From assembly GCF_002250505.1 (NCBI RefSeq), contig NZ_NJGY01000002.1:178839-242838 (forward strand): DNA of 64,000 nucleotides, written 5' to 3'. Below the pieces are notes generated by a model, which saw only the letters and a list, made by a program, of their open reading frames with translations, was not told where the DNA came from and did no database searches. Position numbers and translations under genes: made by a program. Below, piece after piece: positions 50,870 through 58,805 of the stretch. How positions within the stretch are numbered: the stretch's first letter is position 1; every line of letters begins with the position of its first letter. This DNA is from Janthinobacterium sp. PC23-8 (GTDB lineage: Bacteria; Pseudomonadota; Gammaproteobacteria; Burkholderiales; Burkholderiaceae_D).

Positions 50870-51661
50870 TCAATGATCAAAGTGAAAACGCGGGAAGCTG
50901 GCGGGGTGGCGCGACAGGTGAAAAAAGGGCGGCAGGCTGGCGAGCGTCCATTGCCAGCGGCCGCAGCGCACAAACGTTGCCGTGCCAAGATTGACGGCGC
51001 CCAGGCGCGCATGCGCCGCCAGCGAAGCGGGGTTGAAACGCGAGATACGGCTGCATGACCAGCGCACGCCCTGCGCATGCAGCACGGCGTTGGCTTCCTC
51101 CCACAGGCGTGCAAACACCAGCGCGCCGCGCTGCTCGGGGTGCACCCATACGTCCAGGTCCCATGACAACTGCGGTGCGAGCAGGTAGCGCGCGCGCACC
51201 TCGTCTTCCTGGCAGGCGCCGCGCAGCAGCCACAGCCAGCCGGCGATGGGCTGGCCGGCGCCATCGGCGCGCGTGGCGTGCGCCACCAGGCATTGCGCGC
51301 CCTGGCGATAGCGCTCACTGAGCACCTCGAACGGCCGCGCAGGGCCGGGCGGCAGCGCTTCGGCGGCCGGGCAGGGCGTGACGGCGATCGCCTTGCCGCG
51401 CCCCCGGCACAGGGAACCGGGCGCCACCGGCTGGGCCACGAACTGATAGCGGTGCAGTGCGCAACGCCCGCCTGACACCGCCTGCAGCAGGCGCGCACAC
51501 GCATGCCAGGCGGCGTCCAGCCAACCGAGCTGGCGCGCGGTGGCGGCGATGCGGCGAATACGGTTCAGTGACCAGGCCATGGCGAACAGGGATGGGACGG
51601 CTATGCCGCCAACGTTGTCCATTAGAGCGCAGCGGCATCGCTCAGTATTGCGCGGCCTCAA
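50870..51661 (-). CDS. GNAT-like acyltransferase of the exosortase cluster
   Basis: A 263-residue protein. The C-terminal two thirds resemble an acyltransferase of the GNAT fold (AGWLWLLRGA, DLDVWVHPEQRGALVFARLW, RFNPASLAAHARLGAVNLG). The best start is a TTG at 51661 with a perfect GGAGG six nt upstream. The later ATGs at 51622 and 51580 lack ribosome sites, although similarity to relatives becomes clear only after about residue 28. It lies 13 bp upstream of the carrier protein gene, so it may use an acyl-ACP donor (inference). Confidence 0.75.
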   Translation of the reverse strand: MRPRNTERCRCALMDNVGGIAVPSLFAMAWSLNRIRRIAATARQLGWLDAAWHACARLLQAVSGGRCALHRYQFVAQPVAPGSLCRGRGKAIAVTPCPAAEALPPGPARPFEVLSERYRQGAQCLVAHATRADGAGQPIAGWLWLLRGACQEDEVRARYLLAPQLSWDLDVWVHPEQRGALVFARLWEEANAVLHAQGVRWSCSRISRFNPASLAAHARLGAVNLGTATFVRCGRWQWTLASLPPFFHLSRHPASFPRFHFDH

Positions 51662-51782
51662 GTTATGCCTCCGGGCCGTGTTAGTTGATAAAAGTCAAGA
51701 ACCGCAGCGCCGTTTGTCCCAATCATAGGGGATGCATGAAATGCATCATGCCTGTAGCGGGTTTGACCATGAAGGGAAGACG

Positions 51783-53390
51783 ATGGCAACACTGATCCAT
51801 GACTTGATCTTCGAGACGGCGCGCCGTCTGCCCGCCGCGCCGGCGCTGTCGTACCAGGGCGCGCAGCTGACTTACGGCGAACTGGCGCAAGGCGTGCGCG
51901 ACTGCGCCGGCGCGCTCCTGCAGCTGGGCTTGCAGCGCGCGCAGCGGGTCGCCGTCTACCTGGAAAAGCGCGAAGAAAATGTGCTCGCCATGTTCGGCGC
52001 GGCGGCGGCCGGCGGCGTGTTCGTGCCCGTCAATCCGCTGCTCAAATCCGCGCAGGTCGCCTATATACTGAGCGATTGCGCCGTGGCGATGCTGGTCACC
52101 TCGCGCGAACGCCTGGCGCAGCTGGCGCCGGTGCTGGAGCAATGCCCCGCCTTGCACACCGTGATCGTCACCGGCGAACGTGGCCCGGATACCGCCCTGG
52201 GCGGCGTGCGGATACTGTCCTGGGCCTCGGTGCTGGAGCTCGGTTCCGACCTGCCGATGACGGCACAGGCCATGATCGACCAAGACATGGCGGCCATTTT
52301 ATACACCTCGGGCAGCACCGGCCGGCCCAAGGGCGTGGTGCTGTCGCATCGCAATATGGTGGCCGGCGCGCTCAGCGTCTCGAGCTACTTGCGCAATACG
52401 CCGCAAGACCGTCTGCTGTGCGTGCTGCCGCTCAGCTTTGACTATGGGCTGAGCCAGCTGACCACGGCCTTTGCCAGCGGCGCCTGCGCCGTGCTGATGA
52501 ATTATCTGATGCTGCGCGATATCGTCGAAACGGTGGAGCAGGAAGCCATCACGGGCCTGGCAGCGGTGCCGCCGCTGTGGATACAGCTATCGCAGCTGAG
52601 CTGGCCCTTGTCGGCATCCTTGCGCTATATCACCAATTCGGGCGGCGTGATGCAGCCGGGCACCGTCGACAAGCTGCGCGCGCAACTGCCGCGCACGCAA
52701 ATCTTTTTGATGTATGGCCTGACGGAAGCGTTTCGCTCGACTTACCTGCCGCCGGAACAGCTGGAAACGCGCCCCGACTCCATCGGCAAGGCGATCCCGA
52801 ACGCCGAGGTGCTGGTGCTGCGTCCCGATGGCAGCGTCTGCGACGACGAGGAGCCCGGTGAGCTGGTGCACCGTGGCGCGCTGGTAGCGCTCGGCTACTG
52901 GAACGATGCCGCGCGCACTGCCGAACGCTTCAAGCCGCTGCCGCCCCGGGCGGATGGCCTGGTACTGCCCGAACTGGCCGTCTGGTCGGGCGACACGGTG
53001 CGCCGCGACGCCGACGGTTATCTGTATTTCGTGGGCCGCAATGACGAAATGATCAAGACCTCGGGCTACCGGGTCAGTCCGGCCGAGATCGAGGAAGTGG
53101 CCTATGCCAGCGGCCTGGTCGGCGAGGCGGCTGCGCTCGGCGTGCCGCATCCGCTGCTGGGCGCGGCGATTGCCCTGCTGGTGACCGCCGCGCCTGGCGT
53201 GGCCCTGGGGCGCGAGGCGCTGCTGGCGGCCTGCCGGCAGCGCCTGCCTGCCTACATGATGCCGCTGTGGCTCGAGATCCGCGGCGAGCCGCTGCCGCGC
53301 AATCCGAATGGCAAGATCGACCGGGCGCTGCTGGCGCGCGAGATGACGGAGCTGGCCGAGGTGTTGAGCACGACCGGAGAACGGCCATGA
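51783..53390 (+). CDS. AMP-forming acyl-CoA/ACP ligase, exosortase A system-associated
   Basis: A 535-residue adenylating enzyme (TIGR03098-like). The core has the P-loop LYTSGSTGRPKG, MYGLTEAFRSTYLP, and GDTVRRDADGYLYFVGRNDE. The C-terminal catalytic lysine lies in NPNGKIDR. It should activate a carboxylic acid as an adenylate and load it on the carrier protein encoded divergently at 50599. Ribosome site AGGGAAG. It overlaps the decarboxylase gene by 4 bp. Confidence 0.93.
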   Translation: MATLIHDLIFETARRLPAAPALSYQGAQLTYGELAQGVRDCAGALLQLGLQRAQRVAVYLEKREENVLAMFGAAAAGGVFVPVNPLLKSAQVAYILSDCAVAMLVTSRERLAQLAPVLEQCPALHTVIVTGERGPDTALGGVRILSWASVLELGSDLPMTAQAMIDQDMAAILYTSGSTGRPKGVVLSHRNMVAGALSVSSYLRNTPQDRLLCVLPLSFDYGLSQLTTAFASGACAVLMNYLMLRDIVETVEQEAITGLAAVPPLWIQLSQLSWPLSASLRYITNSGGVMQPGTVDKLRAQLPRTQIFLMYGLTEAFRSTYLPPEQLETRPDSIGKAIPNAEVLVLRPDGSVCDDEEPGELVHRGALVALGYWNDAARTAERFKPLPPRADGLVLPELAVWSGDTVRRDADGYLYFVGRNDEMIKTSGYRVSPAEIEEVAYASGLVGEAAALGVPHPLLGAAIALLVTAAPGVALGREALLAACRQRLPAYMMPLWLEIRGEPLPRNPNGKIDRALLAREMTELAEVLSTTGERP

Positions 53391-54625
53391 ACGCGCGCGG
53401 CCTGCCCGTGCATGCGGCCCTGCAACAACTGGCGTCGGACGGCGATGTCTTGCGCTTCGGCGGCCTGCCGCTGACGCGCCTTGCCCAGCGCATCGGCAGC
53501 ACGCCGTTCTATGCCTATGACCGCGCGCGGATCGCACAGCGGGTGGCCAGCCTGCGCGCTGCGCTGCCGCCGGGCGTGCACCTGCATTACGCCATGAAAG
53601 CCAATCCCATGCCGGCCGTGGTGCAGTGGCTGGCCGGCCTGGTCGATGGCATCGACGTGGCCTCGGGCGGCGAGCTGGCCACCGCGCTCGACACCAGCAT
53701 GGCGCCGGGCGCCATCAGCTTTGCGGGGCCAGGCAAAAGCGAGAGCGAACTGGCGCGCGCGGTGGCGGCGGGTGTGCTGGTCAATGTCGAGTCGGGCATG
53801 GAGCTGGAAAAGCTGGCGCTGGCCAGCGAGCGGCTGGGCGTGCCGGCGCGCGTAGCCGTGCGGGTCAACCCCGACTTTGCGCTGCGCCGTGCCGGCATGC
53901 GCATGGGCGGCGGCGCCCAGCCCTTCGGCGTCGATGCGGCGCTGGTACCGGCACTGTTGGCGCGCATCGGCCAGCTGCAGCTGGATTTTCACGGTTTTCA
54001 CTTGTTTTCCGGTTCGCAAAACCTGTCGGCTGCGGCCCTGGCCGAAGCCCAGGCGGCCAGCGTTGCGCTGGCGCTGCAGCTGGCCCAGGCGGCGCCGGGA
54101 CCCTTGCGCGTGCTTAATATCGGTGGCGGTTTTGGCGTGCCGTATTTTCCCGGCGACACGCCACTGGAGCTGGCGCCGCTGGCCGACAATTTGCAACGGC
54201 AACTCGACAAGCTGGCCGAGGCGGCGCCCGATGCGCGCCTGAATATCGAACTGGGCCGCTATCTGGTGGCCGAAGCCGGCATCTATGTGTGCAAGGTCAT
54301 CGAACGCAAGCTGTCGCATGGCCAGGTGTTTCTGATCACCGATGGCGGCTTGCACCATCACCTGGCCGCCTCCGGCAATTTTGGCCAGCTGATCCGCAAG
54401 AACTATCCGGTGGCGATCGGCAACCGCCTGCACGGCGGCGAGCGCGAAGTGGTCTCGGTGGTGGGGCCGCTGTGTACGCCGCTGGACTTGCTGGCCGACC
54501 AGATGGAGATGGCGCGCGCCAGCGAGGGCGACCTGGTGGTGGTGTTCCAGTCGGGCGCCTATGGCTTGACGGCCAGCCCGAGCGCCTTTCTCGGCCATCC
54601 GCTGCCGGCCGAGGTGCTGGTATGA
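53387..54625 (+). CDS. PLP-dependent decarboxylase (fold III), exosortase A system-associated
   Basis: A 412-residue enzyme of the diaminopimelate/ornithine decarboxylase fold (TIGR03099-like). The PLP lysine is in YAMKANPMP. Other motifs are DVASGGEL, GFHLFSGSQ, the phosphate-binding GGGFGVPY, and ELGRYLVAEAG. It should decarboxylate a basic or acidic amino acid to an amine; substrate not deducible. It is coupled on both sides by ATGA overlaps with the ligase and the amidotransferase-like gene. Confidence 0.93.
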   Translation: MNARGLPVHAALQQLASDGDVLRFGGLPLTRLAQRIGSTPFYAYDRARIAQRVASLRAALPPGVHLHYAMKANPMPAVVQWLAGLVDGIDVASGGELATALDTSMAPGAISFAGPGKSESELARAVAAGVLVNVESGMELEKLALASERLGVPARVAVRVNPDFALRRAGMRMGGGAQPFGVDAALVPALLARIGQLQLDFHGFHLFSGSQNLSAAALAEAQAASVALALQLAQAAPGPLRVLNIGGGFGVPYFPGDTPLELAPLADNLQRQLDKLAEAAPDARLNIELGRYLVAEAGIYVCKVIERKLSHGQVFLITDGGLHHHLAASGNFGQLIRKNYPVAIGNRLHGGEREVVSVVGPLCTPLDLLADQMEMARASEGDLVVVFQSGAYGLTASPSAFLGHPLPAEVLV

Positions 54626-56502
54626 GCGGCCTGTGCGGTTGGCTGGGCGCCAGTCCCGCATCGATGCAGGTCATGGCCGCGCCCCTGTCGCGCTTTGATC
54701 AGGCGCCATTGCAGCAGCACACGGGTGAGAAAGGTGCGCTGGCGGTGGCCGCTGGCGAGGGCGCCGCGCATCTTTATCAGCACGAGGAGTTATTGATCGC
54801 GCTCTGGGGCCGGCCCATGCTCGGGGAATCGACTGTCGCCGTGGCGCAGCGGCTGGCGCCGCTCTGGCTGGCGCGTGGCGCCGCAGCCTGCGCCGCCTTG
54901 TCCGGCGAATTTGCGCTGGCCATCGTTGATGGCGCAGCAGGCGAGCTGCTGCTGGCGGTGGACCGGGCCGGCACTTATCCGCTCAGCCATGTGTCCAATG
55001 AACAAGGCGTCTTTTTTTCTTCCTCGCACGATGCGCTGCTGGCCCATCCTGCCATCCGCGGTGCGCTCGATCCGCAGGCCCTGTATCACTACCTGTTTTT
55101 CCATATGGTGCCGGCGCCTGGCACGGCGTATCTGGGCTGGCAGCGGCTGTTGCCGGGCGAATACCTGCATGTGCGCTCCGGCAGGCAGTGCAAGGGCAGT
55201 TACTGGTCGCTGGTCTTCCAGGAAAACACCCGCGCCACCTTTGCCCGCCGCCAGCAGGCGTTCCTGAACACCTTGCGCCTGGCGGTGGAATGCAGCCTGG
55301 GCGATACGGCGGAGCGCACCGGAGCTTTTCTCAGCGGCGGTACCGACAGCTCCACCATTGCCGCCATCGTCGGCCAGGTAACGGGCTCGGGCGCGCGCAC
55401 TTATTCCATCGGCTTTGACGCACCCGGCTACGATGAAATGGATTACGCCAGGCTGGCCGCCAGGCACGCCGGCTGCGTGCACCATGAATACTATGTGACG
55501 GCCGACGATGTGCTGGCGGCGATTCCTTCCATGGCGGCCGTGTTCGACCAGCCGTTCGGCAATGCCTCGGCGATTCCCGCTTATTATTGCGCCAGGATGG
55601 CCCGCGAGGACGGCATGACGCGCATGCTGGGTGGCGATGGCGGCGACGAATTGTTTGGTGGCAACGAGCGCTATGCGCGCCAGGCCTTGCTCTCCAGCTA
55701 TGAATGCCTGCCGGCCATGCTGCGCCAGGGGCTCATCGAGCCGCTGCTGTTTCGTGCAGGCTTGAGCCGGCCATCGCGTCTGGGCAACAAGGCGCGCAGC
55801 TATATCAAGCAGGCCACGATGGCGCTGCCGGCGCGGCTGGAAAGCTATAACCTGCTGCAGCGCTATGGCCATCGCACGGTGCTGGAAGATGCTTTCCTGG
55901 AGACCATCGACCCAGGCATGGCCCTGGATTGCCTGAACAGCGCCTGGTGGCAGCGGCCTGAATGCAAGCTGAGCCAGATCAACGCCTTGCTGGCGCTCGA
56001 CATGCGCTTTACCCTGGCCGACAACGACTTGCCCAAGGTGCGCAAGGCCTGCGAACTGGCCGGCGTGGAGGCGGCTTTTCCCTTCCTGCACGATGCGATG
56101 GTGGCGTTTGCCGCCAGCCTGCCGCCCGGCGACAAGCTCAAGGGCATGCGGCTGCGGCCGTTTTTCAAGCAGGCCCTTGCCGGTATCTTGCCACCGGCCA
56201 TCGTGCGCAAGAAAAAGCACGGTTTCGGCCTGCCGTTCGGCCTGTGGCTGCAAAGCCATGCGCCGCTGCGCGAGTTTGCCTTTGACAGTCTGGCCCAGCT
56301 GCGCCGGCGCGGCATCGTGCGCCCCGGCTTTATCGATGATCTGCAAGGGCGCTTGCTGCTGGAACATCCCGCCTATCACGGCACCATGGTGTGGATACTG
56401 ATGATGCTGGAGCAATGGCTCAGCGCCCATGCACGGGGCTTTGCCGCCGGTTCTGGCGCAACCGCCACAGAAACGCCAGGCGTCCTCGATCCCACGGCGT
56501 AA
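54622..56502 (+). CDS. asparagine-synthetase-like enzyme of the exosortase cluster, glutaminase Cys absent
   Basis: A 626-residue protein with an N-terminal class II glutaminase-like domain (about 1-200) and a C-terminal ATP pyrophosphatase/synthetase domain (about 220-600). The synthetase half is intact: SGGTDSST, YSIGFDAPGYDE, GGDGGDELFGGNERY, and KKKHGFGLPFG. The glutaminase half opens MSGLCG, where active enzymes read MCGI with Cys2 as nucleophile, and I cannot find RGPD or HRRLSI. It therefore probably forms an amide from a free amine, not from glutamine nitrogen. Its last 83 bp overlap the convergent deacetylase gene. It resembles exosortase amidotransferases in length and context. Confidence 0.88.
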   Translation: MSGLCGWLGASPASMQVMAAPLSRFDQAPLQQHTGEKGALAVAAGEGAAHLYQHEELLIALWGRPMLGESTVAVAQRLAPLWLARGAAACAALSGEFALAIVDGAAGELLLAVDRAGTYPLSHVSNEQGVFFSSSHDALLAHPAIRGALDPQALYHYLFFHMVPAPGTAYLGWQRLLPGEYLHVRSGRQCKGSYWSLVFQENTRATFARRQQAFLNTLRLAVECSLGDTAERTGAFLSGGTDSSTIAAIVGQVTGSGARTYSIGFDAPGYDEMDYARLAARHAGCVHHEYYVTADDVLAAIPSMAAVFDQPFGNASAIPAYYCARMAREDGMTRMLGGDGGDELFGGNERYARQALLSSYECLPAMLRQGLIEPLLFRAGLSRPSRLGNKARSYIKQATMALPARLESYNLLQRYGHRTVLEDAFLETIDPGMALDCLNSAWWQRPECKLSQINALLALDMRFTLADNDLPKVRKACELAGVEAAFPFLHDAMVAFAASLPPGDKLKGMRLRPFFKQALAGILPPAIVRKKKHGFGLPFGLWLQSHAPLREFAFDSLAQLRRRGIVRPGFIDDLQGRLLLEHPAYHGTMVWILMMLEQWLSAHARGFAAGSGATATETPGVLDPTA

Positions 56503-57355
56503 AGCGGGGCAACTGGAACAGGTCCAGCCCGGGGGCTGACCGTGCCACGCCCCAATCTGTGGCCACGGCCGCCGTAAAACCGAGGCTTTTGACGATCTCG
56601 ACATGGGCCGGCCCGTAATCGCGGCCGGCCTTGCCGTTCGGATAGGCAAACAGGGTCACCGGTGCTTGCAGCAGCAGCTCGAGCTCGCGCTTGCCGTTGG
56701 CAATGTCAATGCGCGCGGCGCGGTTGGACATGGCGGCCAGGATGGGGTGGCTGACCGTGTGTGCGCCGATGCCCATGCCGGCGCCATGCAGCCGCTGCAG
56801 TTGAGAAGTGCTCAGCATCGCATGGTCATTGCCGCACGTGGCGCTGCCGGCGCGCCGGCCGATATCGACCGCCAGGCGCTGGCGCTGTTCGAAAGGCAGG
56901 TATTTCAAGCGCCCCAGCACATGCCCGATGGCGGCGCGGCGCTGCTCCAGGCCGGCCAGCGGCAGGCTGCCCAGGCCCAGGTCGCGCAAGTCCAGCGTAT
57001 CGCCCGGCGCATGGCGCACGGCGGCGATCACCCGGTCATTCCACATCTGCCCGCCATTGAGGTAGCCGGTGGCGATAAAGAAGGTGGCGTGCAGGCCATA
57101 TTGTTGCAGCAAGGGCAGGGCATGGTCAGCGTTGTCGGCATAGCCGTCGTCGAACGTGATGCAGGCCGCGCGCGGCGGCAGGCTGCCGTCCTGCAGGCGC
57201 TGCAAGGCCAGCGGCAGGGGCAGCACCGCATAAAAACGCTTGAGCAGGCGCAACTGGCGTTCGAACAGCGCACGGTCGACTTCGCCGGGGAACAGCGGAT
57301 CGGGCCGGGCCAGTACCCGGTGGTAGATCAGGATCGACAGCGCGGCCCCGCTCAT
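56420..57355 (-). CDS. polysaccharide deacetylase (NodB domain)
   Basis: A 311-residue carbohydrate esterase family 4 type protein. The metal and base Asp pair is in CITFDDGYADN, and the metal histidines are in IGAHTVSHPIL. FAYPNGKAG and the late FTAAVATDWG fit the fold. It has no signal peptide, so it may act on a lipid-linked or cytoplasmic intermediate. It overlaps the O-ligase-like gene by ATGA at its start and the amidotransferase-like gene by 83 bp at its end. Confidence 0.9.
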   Translation of the reverse strand: MSGAALSILIYHRVLARPDPLFPGEVDRALFERQLRLLKRFYAVLPLPLALQRLQDGSLPPRAACITFDDGYADNADHALPLLQQYGLHATFFIATGYLNGGQMWNDRVIAAVRHAPGDTLDLRDLGLGSLPLAGLEQRRAAIGHVLGRLKYLPFEQRQRLAVDIGRRAGSATCGNDHAMLSTSQLQRLHGAGMGIGAHTVSHPILAAMSNRAARIDIANGKRELELLLQAPVTLFAYPNGKAGRDYGPAHVEIVKSLGFTAAVATDWGVARSAPGLDLFQLPRFTPWDRGRLAFLWRLRQNRRQSPVHGR

Positions 57356-58653
57356 GGTTGGCCTGCCATGCTCGATGCTGCCTGCTTGCTGGCTTTGCGC
57401 AGCGGCACAGTGCGCTGCGCCTGCACATGCTGCTCGACCAGAATGCGGGTGGCGATCAGCGCCGCCATCAGGTAATACGGCAGGTCGAAATACAGCAGGC
57501 TGAGGAAGGCGCCGCCGACCGCAAAGCCGACCATGCTGGCCTGGCACATGGTCGCCAGCCCCAGCGCCCAGGCCAGTTCGGGCTTGCCACGCGACAGTCT
57601 GATAATGGCGGCGGCCGTGCGCCAGGTGGCCCAGCCCAGCGCCAGGTAGATCGCCAGGCCCACAAAACCGTGTTCGCCGAGGGCCTGGAAATAAATGCTG
57701 TGCGCCGCATGCACGTCCTGCGGGTTGGGCGCATAGCGGGCAAAGATGCCAGGATCGGACACGTCGAAGCCGCCGCCCAGGAAACGGTCGCGCGCCAGGT
57801 TCCAGGCCATTTGCCAGGCGTTCAGGCGGCCCTGGGCCGAGCTGTCCTCATGGAAAGTGTTGATGGTGTCCATGCGCTCGGCCCAGCGTTCGGGCATAAA
57901 GGCCAGCAACAAGGGGCCGAGCAGGCACAGCAGCGCACCCAGCGCCAACTTTTTGCCGCTCTTGAGCCACATGAACAGACACATGGCGGCAATGGCCAGC
58001 AGGCCGCCGCGCGAATACGAGCCGAGCGCGGCCAGGGCGCTGAGCACCATCGCGCCGGTGAGCCCATGGCGCACCCAGCGCTTGGCGCTGCTTTGCTGCA
58101 GGTAATACATCAAGGGGATCGTGATGATCAGCGCCAGGGCCAGCGCATTGTTGTCGCCGATAAATGTCGCTTCCGGCCCCCACACCCGCTCCGTGCCGCC
58201 GCTGCGGATGGTAAAGATGCCGCCCTTGACGCCGTAAAAGCCGATCGACACCACCAGCACCCACACCAGCCTGACGATATCGGCGCGCGTGCGTATCACC
58301 ATCATCACCACAAAGCTCATCAGCATGATCTTCATGACCTTGTTCCACTGCACCCATGACGGCCCCGGCAGCAATGCAAACGGCGCCGTCACGTTCATCC
58401 ACAGCACGAACAGCAGCAGCAAGACGCTGACAGGCGTCATCGGCAGGCTTTTGGGCGTGCGGGACAGCAACATGCTGGCCAAGGTGGTCACGGCAATGAT
58501 CATCGCGAACGGCAGCTGGGTGGCAAAGCCCCACCCTTGCGTATGGGGATTCATCACGCTGACCCAGACCCACATCAGGGCGCCATAGGCGGGCGCCTTG
58601 AAAATGAAGGGGAGGGAGCCGAACACGATCAGGGTAATCAGTATGTCGCGCAT
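57352..58653 (-). CDS. putative O-glycosylation/O-antigen ligase, exosortase A system-associated
   Basis: A 433-residue polytopic protein (TIGR03097-like) with about 10-12 membrane segments. It has the Wzy/WaaL-type features of a large periplasmic loop (about 260-310, RLNAWQMAWNLARDRFLGGG) and the late HAAHSIYFQALGEHGFVGL motif. It should polymerise or transfer glycans at the periplasmic face. The first gene of the short minus-strand pair with the deacetylase; divergent from the glycosyltransferase fusion, with a 152-bp gap. Confidence 0.92.
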   Translation of the reverse strand: MRDILITLIVFGSLPFIFKAPAYGALMWVWVSVMNPHTQGWGFATQLPFAMIIAVTTLASMLLSRTPKSLPMTPVSVLLLLFVLWMNVTAPFALLPGPSWVQWNKVMKIMLMSFVVMMVIRTRADIVRLVWVLVVSIGFYGVKGGIFTIRSGGTERVWGPEATFIGDNNALALALIITIPLMYYLQQSSAKRWVRHGLTGAMVLSALAALGSYSRGGLLAIAAMCLFMWLKSGKKLALGALLCLLGPLLLAFMPERWAERMDTINTFHEDSSAQGRLNAWQMAWNLARDRFLGGGFDVSDPGIFARYAPNPQDVHAAHSIYFQALGEHGFVGLAIYLALGWATWRTAAAIIRLSRGKPELAWALGLATMCQASMVGFAVGGAFLSLLYFDLPYYLMAALIATRILVEQHVQAQRTVPLRKASKQAASSMAGQP

Positions 58654-58805
58654 GGAGTGTAGTGTTCCTGGCTGGCGGTGTCGCCTAGTGTTATCGCATC
58701 GCAGGCACTGAGCATTGACGCCTGTCAACGGCTGGGGAAATTGGCTCAGTACACTGCTCGGTAACCTTGCCTTCCCTGACTACTCTCATCACAGGAGACG
58801 CGCGC

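Noticed and set aside
58742..58758. sigma-54-like TGGCTC...CTGCT before the glycosyltransferase fusion
   Set aside because: GG and GC are separated by 11 nt instead of 10 and two consensus bases differ; not convincing as a PrsR target.
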